A stretch of DNA of 64,000 nt from Klebsiella ornithinolytica NBRC 105727 = ATCC 31898 (GCF_001598295.1 NZ_BCYR01000008.1:186001-250000); one strand, 5' to 3'; counted from the first letter of the stretch, positions 37,867 through 46,711 are shown. Notes: a model not told the origin generated them from the letters alone. A program made the numbers and translations.

Positions 37867-38245
37867 AGTGTTACTCCTTCCATAAGTTGTCGATGACCAT
37901 TGGACCAGACAGCTGGTGCTGCCGCTTCGCCCGCGTCCTGCGTGCTAATCCGCGGGGGTTCAGCCCTTTAAGGACTTAATTGTAGAAGATATTTCTACCT
38001 TATAGCGCCCCTCGCGCTCCGTCAATGCACCTGGTTCACCAAAAGTTAAACAAATATATTCATCTTACGTATTGATAACGATTAACCTTGTGGTAAAAAA
38101 ATTGACTGATCTCCTACACTATTTAATGAGCCGATCGGATAAATAAACGTGATCGGAATCGCACTCTCATATTGTATGTTGGGTTGGGTATTGGGAAGCG
38201 CTAGCTCCGGAGATGTCTCCGAGGGCGGGTCGCCGGGGAGGACGT
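37867..38245. promoter_or_regulatory. uspA-uspB divergent promoter region
   Basis: 379 bp between the divergent stress genes. CCTACACT at 38113-38120 resembles the sigma-S extended -10 (CTAYACT type), with TTGACT only 7 nt upstream, and lies about 126 nt before uspB; E. coli uspB is RpoS-dependent. CGGAGA-TG-TCTCCG (38206-38219) is a perfect small dyad in the uspB leader, shortly before the GGGGAGGA ribosome site. Overlapping short frames here have no coding support. Confidence 0.45.
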
Positions 38246-38581
38246 ATGATCAGCACTATTGCGCTGTTTTGGGCCCTGTGTATCGTTTGTGTGGTGAATA
38301 TGGCACGCTACTTCTCATCATTGCGTGCATTATTGGTTGTGCTACGTGGTTGCGATCCCTTGCTTTATCAATATGTTGATGGCGGAGGTTTTTTTACTTC
38401 GCATGGGCAGCCGGGCAAACAGGTGCGCCTGGTCTGGTACATTTATGCCCAACGTTATCGCGATCATCACGATGATGAGTTTATTCGTCGCTGCGAGCGG
38501 GTACGGCGGCAGTTTATTCTGACCAGCGCCCTGTGTGGTCTGGTGGTGGTGAGTCTGATCGCATTGATGATTTGGCACTGA
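38246..38581 (+). CDS. uspB: Universal stress protein B
   Basis: 111 residues, almost identical to E. coli UspB. Two membrane helices, one at the N-terminus ([18 protein letters not shown]) and one at the C-terminus ([15 protein letters not shown]), enclose a charged loop with [20 protein letters not shown]. UspB is an RpoS-dependent inner-membrane protein linked to ethanol sensitivity in stationary phase; its biochemical role is unknown. The ATG has GGGGAGGA seven nt upstream. An in-frame start at 38213 is rejected because the family begins MIST. Confidence 0.96.
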   Translation: MISTIALFWALCIVCVVNMARYFSSLRALLVVLRGCDPLLYQYVDGGGFFTSHGQPGKQVRLVWYIYAQRYRDHHDDEFIRRCERVRRQFILTSALCGLVVVSLIALMIWH

Positions 38582-38589
38582 GCATAAGA

Positions 38590-38615
38590 AAGGCGAGGCT
38601 AGTCTCGCCTTCTTT
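38590..38615 (+). terminator. Rho-independent terminator of uspB
   Basis: AAGGCGAG-GCTAGT-CTCGCCTT forms a perfect 8-bp stem 9 nt after the uspB stop and is followed by CTTTG. It separates uspB from the convergent immunity-like gene. Confidence 0.8.
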
Positions 38616-38624
38616 GCATCGGGG

Positions 38625-39032
38625 TCAGGGCTTAACAGAGAATCTGAGGTCTGAGATATTGTCCTGGAGTGAGATAACCTTCCCGCTGTAAGAGAGGTTC
38701 ACTTCCCCGTTTTTATCTATGCCGGCACTCGTAAGACGCCCTGTCCCCTCAATCACCGGGCTCTTCTGCGTAAGCTGCTGGATAATTTCTGTATTGTCCC
38801 CTGCTATCTCATGCGACAGATAGTAACGATAGATTGTAGGCACCGTTGCGCCACCTCGGTTGTTAACGGTCATGTAGAGCCAAACGCCGTCAGACAATTT
38901 ATAAACACGCTGGAGCTCATCGCTCTTTCGCGGATCGGGATGGTGGTTGAGCCACACAAATCCGACGGTCAGGGCCAGAAGTGCCAGCGTAACAATCCAA
39001 TGGAGCCATCTAATAGCCGTTCTGAATGGCAT
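38625..39032 (-). CDS. Putative membrane-anchored immunity protein next to a type 44 toxin
   Basis: 135 residues of no recognised family. One membrane helix near residues 9-28 (LHWIVTLALLALTVGFVWLN) is preceded by Arg, which predicts an N-in anchor with the remaining 105 residues in the periplasm. Its start lies 23 nt inside the 3' end of the toxin gene on the same strand, a typical toxin-immunity arrangement. Lower GC than the surrounding genes suggests acquisition. Naming it immunity is inference from position and topology. With the toxin frameshifted it would be an orphan that could still protect against kin carrying an intact toxin. Confidence 0.6.
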   Translation of the reverse strand: MPFRTAIRWLHWIVTLALLALTVGFVWLNHHPDPRKSDELQRVYKLSDGVWLYMTVNNRGGATVPTIYRYYLSHEIAGDNTEIIQQLTQKSPVIEGTGRLTSAGIDKNGEVNLSYSGKVISLQDNISDLRFSVKP

Positions 39033-39388
39033 AATCTATCCCTTCTCTGATATTGCGCTGATCCGTAGGGGCATCTCCATAGGGAGGTTTTTCATACCAT
39101 TTCCCCCATTCAGGTTTTGAGGTTCCCGCACGACCCTGCGCCCATAAGAAGGATGTTTGCGGGAATACCTGCGGCGGTGCCGGTAGCCCCAAAATTGAAA
39201 TTACCGAACGCGGCGAAATACGGGGCGAATTTTTTATCATCCCACGGGCCGCCATTTCTGACTTTTTGATAAAACCAGTAGTACGTTGATGGGGTAGCCA
39301 TATTACGTGACACTCCTTGACGGCGTGCTTCACGCATATTGCCCGCTATAACGATTGAACCAGGTCCTGGGATGGGGACAGAAGCCAT
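39010..39388 (-). pseudogene. Polymorphic toxin type 44 domain protein, frameshifted
   Basis: The start at 39388 (MASVPIPGPGSIVIAGN) has GGAG five nt upstream. The first frame continues through YWFYQKVRNGGPWDDKKF and FGNFNFGATGTAAGIPANIL, which I recognise as the type 44 polymorphic toxin domain, then ends at 39110. The C-terminal part of the domain, WAQGRAGTSKPEWGKWYEKP followed by PYGDAPTDQRNIREGIDYAI, is in another frame and ends at 39010. The switch is near 39138-39150. The gene is about 126 codons, a stand-alone domain without PAAR, VgrG or Rhs in the window, so it may be an orphan effector module. Activity of this domain is not established to my knowledge. As read it would not make a full domain. 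Confidence 0.68.
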
Positions 39389-39450
39389 ACATTCTCCGCT
39401 GTGAGGTATTTTATCCTGGCCGGGATGATATTTTTTTCCTCCATGTTTTT

Positions 39451-39467
39451 TGAACAAAAAATGTTCA
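39451..39467. promoter_or_regulatory. Dyad in the AT-rich leader of the toxin gene
   Basis: TGAACA (39451-39456) and TGTTCA (39462-39467) are inverted with five A residues between them, 63 bp upstream of the toxin start in a notably AT-rich stretch. It could be an operator or a short hairpin; there is no further support. Confidence 0.3.
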
Positions 39468-39511
39468 GATTTTCCTCATACCAGAAAAAGATTAAGTAAA
39501 ACAACGGACAT

Positions 39512-39546
39512 AAAAAAAGCGGGTCAGTTTCCTGACCCGCTTTTTT
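39512..39546. terminator. Strong bidirectional terminator downstream of pitA
   Basis: The GC core GCGGGTCAG (39519-39527) pairs with CTGACCCGC (39532-39540) across a TTTC loop and is flanked by an A-run (39512-39518) and T-run (39541-39546), extending the stem to 15 bp. It ends pitA transcription (stop at 39562) on the minus strand and would also stop any plus-strand transcript. Confidence 0.92.
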
Positions 39547-39561
39547 GTCGCTTTCAGCTTC

Positions 39562-41061
39562 TTAGATAATTTTCAGCGCTATCCAGTACAGCCCGCCGGA
39601 CAGCAGAATCGCCGCCGGGAGAGTAAGCACCCACGCCATCAGAATACTGGTGACGGTCTTTCTCTGCAGGCCGCCGCCATCGACGAGCATCGTCCCCGCT
39701 ACGGAGGAGGAGAGCACGTGGGTGGTGGAAACCGGCATACCGGTGTAACTCGCCAGACCAATCGAAACCGCCGCGGTCATCTGGGCAGACATACCTTGTG
39801 CGTAGGTCATACCTTTCTTACCGATCTTCTCACCGATAGTGGTCGCCACGCGACGCCAGCCGATCATCGTGCCGATACCCAGCGCCAGCGCCACGGCCAT
39901 AATGATCCAGATTGGCGCGTACTCGATGGTGCTCAGCATATCGGTTTTCAGTTTCTTCAGCAGGCGCTGATCGTCAGCATTCACTTCCGGTAACTTCGCG
40001 ACTTTATCGGTGGTGTCGGAAATGCACAGCATGATGCGACGCAGCTGACTACGCTGATCAATGGAGAGCGAGTCGTAGCTTTCAATACCGGTCAGCGCCG
40101 TCTTCACGCGATTCAGCGCGTTGATGGTATTCGCCGGATGGCAATGGAACTCACCGCCGCTGGCGGCCGTCCCGGCCTCCGGAGACGGAATCAGCTGGTC
40201 AACGCCGGTGGCCTTTTTCAACAGCTCAGGGCGCTGTTCGAAGAAGGTTTCCACGTTGTTCACCGCATCGCGGGTCCGGGTTATTTCATAGCCGGAGGCA
40301 TTCATGTTAACCACGAAACCAGCCGGCGCCACGCCGATCAGCACCAGCATGACCAGACCAATGCCTTTCTGGCCGTCGTTAGCACCGTGCGAGAACGATA
40401 CGCCAATGGCGGACAGAATCAGGGCAATACGGGTCCAGAACGGCGGCTTTTTCTTACCGTCTTTCTTTTCACGTTCTGCAGGCGTCAGGTGAATACGGGC
40501 GCGTTTTTTGGTACCGCTCCAGTAACGACGCAAAATGAAAATCAGGCCGCCAGCGACCACCAGACCAACAATCGGTGAGATGATAAGTGAGCCAAAAATA
40601 CCGATGACTTTCGGGATATTCAACGCGTCGACCACGGACGTGCCGGTCATCAGCGCATTGGTTAAACCAATACCGATGATAGCGCCGATCAGCGTGTGCG
40701 AGCTGGAGGCCGGAAGGCCAAAATACCAGGTACCGAGGTTCCAGATAATCGCTGCCAGCAGCATAGAGAACACCATGGCGAGGCCATGTGCGGAACCCAT
40801 GTTAAGCAGCAGGTCGGTCGGCAGCATATGCACGATGGCATAAGCGACGCTGAGACCACCCAACAGAACGCCGAAGAAGTTGAAGAGGGCCGCCATCGCA
40901 ACCGCAAGTTGTGACCGCATTGCGCGTGTGTAAATCACAGTAGCAACAGCGTTTGCGGTATCATGAAAACCGTTAATCGCTTCGTAAAACAGCACGAAAG
41001 CTAAAGCAAGCAATAGTAATAGCCCGGTATGTAAATCCAGACCGGCAAATAAATGTAGCAT
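39562..41061 (-). CDS. pitA: Low-affinity metal-phosphate:H+ symporter PitA
   Basis: 499 residues, the same length as E. coli PitA. Ten or so membrane helices in two homologous PD001131-type halves carry the signatures [19 protein letters not shown] near the N-terminus and [12 protein letters not shown]-like [19 protein letters not shown] in the middle. A large cytoplasmic loop (about 185-390) separates the halves. PitA imports phosphate as a neutral complex with Mg2+, Ca2+ or Zn2+. It is divergent from yhiN across 230 bp, the same order as in E. coli. Confidence 0.97.
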   Translation of the reverse strand: MLHLFAGLDLHTGLLLLLALAFVLFYEAINGFHDTANAVATVIYTRAMRSQLAVAMAALFNFFGVLLGGLSVAYAIVHMLPTDLLLNMGSAHGLAMVFSMLLAAIIWNLGTWYFGLPASSSHTLIGAIIGIGLTNALMTGTSVVDALNIPKVIGIFGSLIISPIVGLVVAGGLIFILRRYWSGTKKRARIHLTPAEREKKDGKKKPPFWTRIALILSAIGVSFSHGANDGQKGIGLVMLVLIGVAPAGFVVNMNASGYEITRTRDAVNNVETFFEQRPELLKKATGVDQLIPSPEAGTAASGGEFHCHPANTINALNRVKTALTGIESYDSLSIDQRSQLRRIMLCISDTTDKVAKLPEVNADDQRLLKKLKTDMLSTIEYAPIWIIMAVALALGIGTMIGWRRVATTIGEKIGKKGMTYAQGMSAQMTAAVSIGLASYTGMPVSTTHVLSSSVAGTMLVDGGGLQRKTVTSILMAWVLTLPAAILLSGGLYWIALKII

Positions 41062-41291
41062 AGGACGTTACGCCATTTTGAGGACATGAACGCGGCGCAT
41101 TATCAGTGACTTTAGCGGCGCGGGCAAAGTGAAATATAGACTTTTTTTGATTTTCTTCCTGTCTGGATTTTACCTGCTTGAGAGTAATCCTATATCTTTC
41201 AATGATGTACATGAATACATCGATTTTCGTGCTGGTGCGACCAGCGTGAAAAATTTACAATTCCCGACAATCGGGATATGAGGAAAGTTGT

Positions 41292-42485
41292 GTGGAAAGG
41301 TTTGATGCCATTGTAATTGGCGCCGGAGCGGCGGGAATGTTTTGTGCAGCGCAGGCGGGCCAGGCGGGGCTGCGCGTGCTGTTGCTGGATAATGGCAAAA
41401 AGCCAGGCCGTAAAATCCTGATGTCCGGCGGCGGTCGCTGCAACTTTACCAATATGTATATTGAGCCGGCCGCTTATCTCAGCCTGAACCCGCATTTTTG
41501 CAAATCTGCGCTGGCGCGTTATACCCAGTGGGATTTTATCGAACTGGTGGGCAAACACGGTATTGCCTGGCATGAGAAGACCCTCGGCCAGCTGTTTTGT
41601 GATGATTCCGCAGAGCAAATCGTCAACCTGCTGCTGGCGGAATGTGACAAGGGCGGCGTGCAAATTCGCCTGCGTAGCGAAATTATCAGCGTAGAACGCG
41701 ACGATGAAGGCTACAGACTGCAACTTAATGGCGACGAGGTGGCGGCGAAAAAACTGGTGGTCGCCTCCGGCGGCCTGTCGATGCCCGGACTGGGGGCATC
41801 GCCGTTCGGCTATAAACTTGCCGAGCAGTTTGGTCTCAAGGTGCTGCCGACCCGTGCGGGGCTGGTGCCCTTTACTCTGCATAAACCGCTGCTTGAGCAG
41901 CTGCAGGTGCTCTCGGGCGTTTCGGTGCCATCAACCATTACCGCACAGGACGGCACGGTGTTCCGCGAGAATCTGCTGTTTACCCACCGCGGGCTCTCCG
42001 GGCCGGCGGTACTGCAGATTTCCAGCTACTGGCAGCCGGGCGAGTTTGTCACCATCAACCTGCTGCCTGATTGCCATCTTGATGATTTCCTTAACGAGCA
42101 GCGGAGCGAACATCCGAATCAAAGCCTGAAAAACACCCTCGCTATGCAGCTGCCGAAGCGGCTGGTGGAGTGCCTGCAGCAGCTGGGGCAAATTCCGGAC
42201 GTCACGCTAAAACAGCTCAACGTGCGCGAGCAGGAAATGCTGGTGGAGACGCTGACCGCCTGGCGCGTGCAGCCCAACGGCACCGAAGGCTACCGTACGG
42301 CGGAGGTGACCCTCGGCGGCGTAGATACGCACGAACTGTCGTCGCGGACCATGGAAGCACGCAAGGTGCCGGGGCTCTATTTTATCGGTGAAGTGATGGA
42401 TGTGACCGGCTGGCTGGGAGGGTACAACTTCCAGTGGGCATGGTCTTCTGCCTGGGCCTGCGCCCAGGCGCTGGTAGAAGCGTAA
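41292..42485 (+). CDS. yhiN: FAD-binding HI0933/BaiN-family protein YhiN
   Basis: 397 residues from a GTG start with GAGGAAA six nt upstream. The N-terminal FAD motif is DAIVIGAGAAGMFCAAQAG. The family segment KPGRKILMSGGGRCNFTN and the C-terminal GLYFIGEVMDVTGWLGGYNF, closing the FAD site, are intact. The HI0933/BaiN/RdsA group are flavoproteins; E. coli YhiN has no firmly established substrate. Expression is probably from its own promoter in the gap shared with pitA. Confidence 0.92.
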   Translation: MERFDAIVIGAGAAGMFCAAQAGQAGLRVLLLDNGKKPGRKILMSGGGRCNFTNMYIEPAAYLSLNPHFCKSALARYTQWDFIELVGKHGIAWHEKTLGQLFCDDSAEQIVNLLLAECDKGGVQIRLRSEIISVERDDEGYRLQLNGDEVAAKKLVVASGGLSMPGLGASPFGYKLAEQFGLKVLPTRAGLVPFTLHKPLLEQLQVLSGVSVPSTITAQDGTVFRENLLFTHRGLSGPAVLQISSYWQPGEFVTINLLPDCHLDDFLNEQRSEHPNQSLKNTLAMQLPKRLVECLQQLGQIPDVTLKQLNVREQEMLVETLTAWRVQPNGTEGYRTAEVTLGGVDTHELSSRTMEARKVPGLYFIGEVMDVTGWLGGYNFQWAWSSAWACAQALVEA

Positions 42486-42528
42486 GACAGGGGCAGCTTC
42501 TCTGCTACGGGAAGCTGCCCTCGGTTTA

Positions 42529-43542
42529 TCAGTTCAGACCAAGAAAGTGCTGGGCGATTTTGAAGTAGATAATCAGCCCGGTGCCATCAATCAGCGTGGC
42601 GATAAACGGCGCGGAAACGACCGCCGGGTCGATGCCCACGCGTTTAAGCGTCAGAGGGATCACTGACGAGACCACCGCGCTCCACAGCGTAATGCAGACC
42701 AGCGTCAGGCTGACAATCAGAGTGATCTCCATGCCGATGCCCATCATCCAGGCGCGCAGGCAGCCCGCCAGACCGAGAGTGAGGGCAATCAGCAGCGACG
42801 TCGTCATCTCTTTACGAATCACCCGGCCCATATCGCGCAGGCGTACTTCCCCGAGCGCCATGGAACGGACCAGCGTGGAGGTGATCTGCGTACCGCTGTT
42901 ACCGCCGGTGCCGATCAGCAACGGAATAAAGAAGGCCAGCGCAATGGCGGATTCCAGCGCCTCTTCAAAATGTTGAATGACGCTGCTGGTGTAGGCTTCT
43001 GCCACGAACAGCAGCAATAACCACACCGAACGTTTCTTCCACAGCGTCCACGGGCTGATCTCCAGATAGGGCTTCTCCAGCGGGAGCGTTGCGCCCTGGC
43101 GATGCACATCTTCGGTGACGTCGTCTTCCAGCAGATGGGCAATCTCTTTCTCCATCAGGCAGCCAACCAGCTCACCTTTTTCAACCACCGGCACCAGGTC
43201 GAGTCCGCGTTCGCTCAGTTCGGCGACCACCTCCTGACGCTCATCATCGGGTTTCACGCGGAACAGGCAGCTGTCCATCAGATAGCGAATGGATTGCGCC
43301 GTATCGCTCTCCTGAAGCAGCTTTTTAATGGATAAACTGCCGCGCAGCTTCTTTCCGGCCACCACAAAGACCTGGCCCGGAATATCATCGCTGGTGAGTT
43401 GCGAGACAAAGAGCTCCCGCGCTTCATAGACGCTGAGGTGCTCGGGCAGAGTGATAAAATCGGTACGCATGTACTGGGCGATCGCATCGCCGTCGAAGGC
43501 GGAAGTGGCCAGGTGCGCGGCGCAGTGTTGCATTGAAGACAT
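42529..43542 (-). CDS. mgtE: MgtE-family magnesium transporter
   Basis: 337 residues, shorter than typical MgtE (about 450) because the N-terminal superhelical N domain is missing. A CBS-domain pair (residues about 20-145: MRTDFITLPEHLSVYEARE and VVAELSERGLDLVPVVEKGE) precedes five membrane helices with the family signature FFIPLLIGTGGNSGTQITST near residue 215. The membrane part ends IDGTGLIIYFKIAQHFLGLN. Related CBS domains act as Mg2+ sensors that close the channel. Mg2+ or Co2+ influx is the likely function. An M-box riboswitch precedes the gene, which strongly supports Mg2+ as substrate. The start has AGGGAA upstream; E. coli K-12 has no orthologue here. Confidence 0.9.
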   Translation of the reverse strand: MSSMQHCAAHLATSAFDGDAIAQYMRTDFITLPEHLSVYEARELFVSQLTSDDIPGQVFVVAGKKLRGSLSIKKLLQESDTAQSIRYLMDSCLFRVKPDDERQEVVAELSERGLDLVPVVEKGELVGCLMEKEIAHLLEDDVTEDVHRQGATLPLEKPYLEISPWTLWKKRSVWLLLLFVAEAYTSSVIQHFEEALESAIALAFFIPLLIGTGGNSGTQITSTLVRSMALGEVRLRDMGRVIRKEMTTSLLIALTLGLAGCLRAWMMGIGMEITLIVSLTLVCITLWSAVVSSVIPLTLKRVGIDPAVVSAPFIATLIDGTGLIIYFKIAQHFLGLN

Positions 43543-43551
43543 GGTGTAATT

Positions 43552-43575
43552 CCCTATAAAAAATCACTCATAGGG
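43552..43575 (-). promoter_or_regulatory. Hairpin covering the mgtE ribosome-binding site
   Basis: On the mgtE strand CCCTAT (43575-43570) and ATAGGG (43557-43552) are inverted with a 12-nt T-rich loop; the second arm contains the AGGG Shine-Dalgarno 9 nt before the ATG. It could be the translational expression platform of the M-box just upstream. Six base pairs is a modest stem. Confidence 0.45.
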
Positions 43576-43602
43576 GCGAACAAGACAGGATGAGCACAGG
43601 CA

Positions 43603-43778
43603 GATCCCTACGTCCTGGTTTTAGCACTGCACAACGTATCTGTCCGGCATGAACGCCGTCAGAAGTTACCTTGGCAACACCTTGATTCGATGGATGCCTG
43701 TATTTCCCTGAGTGGTCTCTCTCGATACCAGCAGGGCGGTAACTTGTATTTGTGCAGGAGCCTCGCCATAACGAGATC
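43603..43778 (-). ncRNA. M-box (ykoK) magnesium riboswitch in the mgtE leader
   Basis: The mgtE leader contains the conserved M-box blocks in the right order: CGTTATGGCGAGGCTCCTG near its 5' end (43773-43755), then ATAC-type and CCGCCCTGCTG segments, TTGCCAAGG, TCATGCCGG, and the 3' block GCAGTGCTAAAACC with GACGTAG (about 43631-43609). The ends GATC (43775-43778) and GATC (43603-43606) can close the P1 stem together with CGT/ACG. Compared from memory with the Bacillus mgtE leader, the GAGGCTCCTG and CAGTGCTAAA blocks are exact. Mg2+ binding would reduce mgtE expression. A strong -10, TATAAT, lies just upstream at 43799-43794. Confidence 0.87.
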
Positions 43779-43793
43779 GTTAAATGAGCGGCC

Positions 43794-43799
43794 ATTATA
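43794..43799 (-). promoter_or_regulatory. -10 element of the mgtE promoter
   Basis: TATAAT read on the minus strand, about 16 nt before the first base of the M-box closing stem, which puts the transcription start right at the riboswitch. The -35 is weak (CTTTCA with 17-nt spacing). Confidence 0.65.
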
Positions 43800-43829
43800 G
43801 GAAGGTAGACAAGTTGTGAAAGCGTATAA

Positions 43830-43866
43830 TTTACGTGGTTTATCAACGGTTGATAAACCACGTAAA
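43830..43866. terminator. Near-perfect 37-bp palindrome between nikR and the mgtE promoter
   Basis: TTTACGTGGTTTATCAAC (43830-43847) is inverted exactly at 43849-43866 around a single G. It sits 56 bp after the nikR stop and 31 bp upstream of the mgtE -10. A hairpin of this strength may end the nik transcript and insulate mgtE, although the T-run is poor (TTATAC). It could equally be an operator. Confidence 0.55.
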
Positions 43867-43921
43867 ATTGGTCGGTTTTCCGGGCGATACGTCGAATGGC
43901 ATTGCAGCCATTATCGGCGGG

Positions 43922-44338
43922 TCAGTCGTGCGGACCCTCGTCTTGCGCGGTTAAGCAGTGCAGATGCCCGTGACGTACGCCGCGCTGGGCAATCACCTCA
44001 TCGGCAAAATGCCGCACCTCGCCCATTTCACCTTTAAGGACGGCAATCTCCAGACAGTCATCATGGCTGATATGCACGTGCAGCGTCGCAACGGACAGAT
44101 CGTGATGGTGATGCTGCGTGGCGATCAGTCGGCTTGCCAGCTCGCGTTTTTCATGTTCATAGACATAGGAAAGCACCGCGTAACCGCGCTGTTCGGGCTG
44201 TTGCGCATGCTCATGCATCAACGAATTGCGCAAGATATCGCGCACCGCCTCCGAACGGTTGTGGTACCCGCGCTGGGCGCTCAGCGCGTCCAGGGTCGCC
44301 AGAAGATCGTCATCAAGAGTCAGGGTTACGCGCTGCAT
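43922..44338 (-). CDS. nikR: Nickel-responsive repressor NikR
   Basis: 138 residues. An N-terminal ribbon-helix-helix DNA-binding domain ([20 protein letters not shown], then [14 protein letters not shown]) is followed by the ACT-like Ni2+-binding domain, where the ligand set lies in [20 protein letters not shown] followed by DCLEI (His/His/His/Cys as in E. coli NikR). Nickel-bound NikR represses nikABCDE. The start is at 44338 inside nikE (13-nt overlap); a longer in-frame start would lie entirely within nikE. It is the last gene of the operon, as in E. coli. Confidence 0.97.
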   Translation of the reverse strand: MQRVTLTLDDDLLATLDALSAQRGYHNRSEAVRDILRNSLMHEHAQQPEQRGYAVLSYVYEHEKRELASRLIATQHHHHDLSVATLHVHISHDDCLEIAVLKGEMGEVRHFADEVIAQRGVRHGHLHCLTAQDEGPHD

Positions 44339-45117
44339 GGTCGTTTCTCTATGGCAAGGGAAGGTGGAAAAGCGGGAAGGACCGCACGCTGGAGTGTCCG
44401 GCCCGCCATTGACTGAAGACGCAGCGGTGTGTTGACCGCCGTGGTTTCCAGAATCTGCCCGCTCTCCATCACCATCACCCGCTGACAAAAGCGCTCGACC
44501 AGCCGCAGATCGTGGGTGATAAACAGGCAGGCGGTAGAAAACTGTACCTGCAGACGCTTCAGCAGCGCAACGATCTCCGCCTGCAAAACGAGATCAAGAT
44601 TCGAAACGGCCTCATCGAGGATCAGTAAGGGGGGACGCACAACCAGCGCCCGGGCCAGGCAGACTCGCTGCAGCTGCCCGCCGCTGAGCTGGTGCGGGCG
44701 TTTGTCGAGCAGGTGTGGAGAAAGGTCCACCGCCTGCATCATCGCTTCGACCCGCGCCTGGCGCTCATCGCGCGCGAAGCGGAACAGATGGCGCAGCGGC
44801 TCGCTGATGATCTCATTCACCGTTTTGCGCGGGTTCACCGCGCTTTGTGCATCCTGGAAAACCAGCTGGATATCGCGACGAAATGCCCGCTGCGCGTCGC
44901 CTTTTAACGTCTGAATCGGCGTTCCGCGCCAGGTTATCTCGCCGTGATCCGGTGTTTCAAGGCCGACCAGCATCCTCGCCAGGGTGCTTTTACCGCAGCC
45001 GCTGCGTCCGAGCAGCGCCACCGTTTCACCCGCCTGGATACTCAGGCTGACGTCGCGCAGCACGCCCGGATGGTGCGGGTAATCGTGGCTGACGTCGGTC
45101 ACGTTCAGTAGGTTCAT
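44326..45117 (-). CDS. nikE: Nickel ABC transporter ATP-binding protein NikE
   Basis: 263 residues of the oligopeptide/nickel ABC ATPase family. Walker [10 protein letters not shown] near residue 38, ABC signature [15 protein letters not shown], Walker [13 protein letters not shown] and the switch His in [11 protein letters not shown] are intact. It pairs with NikD to energise NikBC. It overlaps nikD by 4 nt and nikR by 13 nt, so the operon is translationally coupled. Confidence 0.97.
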   Translation of the reverse strand: MNLLNVTDVSHDYPHHPGVLRDVSLSIQAGETVALLGRSGCGKSTLARMLVGLETPDHGEITWRGTPIQTLKGDAQRAFRRDIQLVFQDAQSAVNPRKTVNEIISEPLRHLFRFARDERQARVEAMMQAVDLSPHLLDKRPHQLSGGQLQRVCLARALVVRPPLLILDEAVSNLDLVLQAEIVALLKRLQVQFSTACLFITHDLRLVERFCQRVMVMESGQILETTAVNTPLRLQSMAGRTLQRAVLPAFPPSLAIEKRPCSA

Positions 45118-45878
45118 CCTGCAAACTCCATTCCGTACAGCGCCAGGTGTGCCGCCAGCAGCCGTTGACTGACCGGATGTCGGGGAGCGCTAAACAGGGT
45201 GTTGACGTCGCAACGCTCGACGATGCGCCCGTGGTCCATCACCGCGACCTCATGCGCCAGCCGCGCCACCACGCCCATGTCGTGAGTGACCAGCAGCAGG
45301 CCCTGGCCGCGGCTGGAGACAATCTCTTCCAGCAGATCCAGAATGCGCCCCTGCGCCACGGCATCGAGGTCGGTGGTAGGTTCATCGGCGAAGATAAAGG
45401 GGGCTTTACTCAGCAGGGCGAGGGCGATCATCATTCGCTGCAACATCCCGCCGCTCATCTCGAAGGGATAGCGTTTCAGGAGCTGAGACGGGGTTTCCAG
45501 ACCGACGGCGGTCATGGCGGCAATAAGCGCCGCATCATCCGCGGGCTGGCCGGTGGCGCGGCAGGTTTCTCGCGCGTGAGTTGCCATCGTATACAGCGGA
45601 TTAAAGGCGCTGCGCGGATTCTGCATAATCGTGGCGACGGTACCGCCCCGCAGCTGTTCGCCGTGCACCGGAATGCCGTCCAGCAGCAGACGCCCGGCGG
45701 TTTGCCGGACACCGGGAGGCAGAACGCCAAGCGCTGCGGCGCAGGTCAGCGATTTTCCGCAACCGCTGCTACCCAGCAGGGCCAGCACCTGCCCGCGACG
45801 CAGGGTCAGCGACAGCTCCGTCACCAGCGGGCGGCCGGCGCACAGCGTCAATTGTTCTAACTGGATCTTTTGCGGCAT
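45114..45878 (-). CDS. nikD: Nickel ABC transporter ATP-binding protein NikD
   Basis: 254 residues. Walker [11 protein letters not shown] near residue 36, ABC signature [15 protein letters not shown], Walker [13 protein letters not shown] and the switch His in [12 protein letters not shown] are present. It is the partner ATPase of NikE in the high-affinity Ni2+ importer. Its start immediately follows the end of nikC (sharing one base), and its stop overlaps nikE. Confidence 0.97.
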   Translation of the reverse strand: MPQKIQLEQLTLCAGRPLVTELSLTLRRGQVLALLGSSGCGKSLTCAAALGVLPPGVRQTAGRLLLDGIPVHGEQLRGGTVATIMQNPRSAFNPLYTMATHARETCRATGQPADDAALIAAMTAVGLETPSQLLKRYPFEMSGGMLQRMMIALALLSKAPFIFADEPTTDLDAVAQGRILDLLEEIVSSRGQGLLLVTHDMGVVARLAHEVAVMDHGRIVERCDVNTLFSAPRHPVSQRLLAAHLALYGMEFAG

Positions 45879-46711
45879 CAGTGGCTGTGCTCCGCGATTA
45901 GGTGAGGATCGAGACGATCGCGCAGCGCGTCGCCCACCAGGTTAAAGGCCATCACGCTGATAAACAGCGCCAGGCCGGGCCACAGCATCTGTAGCGGCTG
46001 GGTCCAGATAAACTGCCGCGCATCGTTAATCATTACCCCCCATTCCGCCGTGGGGGCGCTGACGCCAAGACCGAGGAACGACATCCCGGCGACGTGCAGC
46101 ATCATATGACCGATATCGAGGGTGGCGAGAACCAGCAGCGAGGGCACCACCGCGCCGGCCAGGTGATCGAGGAAAAGCCGCCAGCGATTTGCGCCGCTCA
46201 GCCGCGCGGCGAGAATAAACTCGCGCTGGCGCAGGGATACCACCAGGCTACGAACCATGCGCGCGTACCAGGCCCAGTGAGACAGGGCGATAGCGATAAT
46301 CACGTTGGTCAACCCGGTCCCCAGCACGCCGACCATAAAAAACGACAGAATAGAGGTAGGAAAGGTCATAAACATATCGGCCACCCGCATGGTGAGCTGA
46401 TCGACGCGCCCGCCCATGAGTCCGGCACAGCCGCCAACGAGAAGCCCCAGCGCCAGAACCAGCAGTAAACAGGCCATCACCGCCCCCAGTGACACCCGGG
46501 TCGCCGCCAGCAGACGGGAGAAAATATCGCGGCCAAGATGGTCGGTCCCCAGCCAGTGCTGGCCGTCAGGTGGCAGCAGACGGGAAGGTAAATCAATGGC
46601 CTGCGGATCGTACGGTAGCCACCACTGGCTGGTGAGCGCCACCAGCATCAGCAGAACGATAATGACCAGCGCCGCGCGCACCGAACCGCGCGCTGAGAAG
46701 AAAAAGCTCAT
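45878..46711 (-). CDS. nikC: Nickel ABC transporter permease NikC
   Basis: 277 residues with about six membrane helices and the DppC/OppC-type permease layout. An N-terminal helix ([15 protein letters not shown]) and a periplasmic loop with [22 protein letters not shown] come before the core, and the EAA-loop region is [20 protein letters not shown]. It forms the membrane channel with NikB. It overlaps nikB by 4 nt. Confidence 0.96.
   Translation of the reverse strand: MSFFFSARGSVRAALVIIVLLMLVALTSQWWLPYDPQAIDLPSRLLPPDGQHWLGTDHLGRDIFSRLLAATRVSLGAVMACLLLVLALGLLVGGCAGLMGGRVDQLTMRVADMFMTFPTSILSFFMVGVLGTGLTNVIIAIALSHWAWYARMVRSLVVSLRQREFILAARLSGANRWRLFLDHLAGAVVPSLLVLATLDIGHMMLHVAGMSFLGLGVSAPTAEWGVMINDARQFIWTQPLQMLWPGLALFISVMAFNLVGDALRDRLDPHLIAEHSH

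Noticed and set aside
38149-38379. 76-codon frame overlapping the start of uspB
   Set aside because: It lies in the uspB leader and overlaps uspB in a different frame; no ribosome site and no family match.
43568-43861. 97-codon open frame on the mgtE strand upstream of mgtE
   Set aside because: Coincides with the M-box aptamer and the promoter; the RNA structure explains the sequence and no protein family is apparent.
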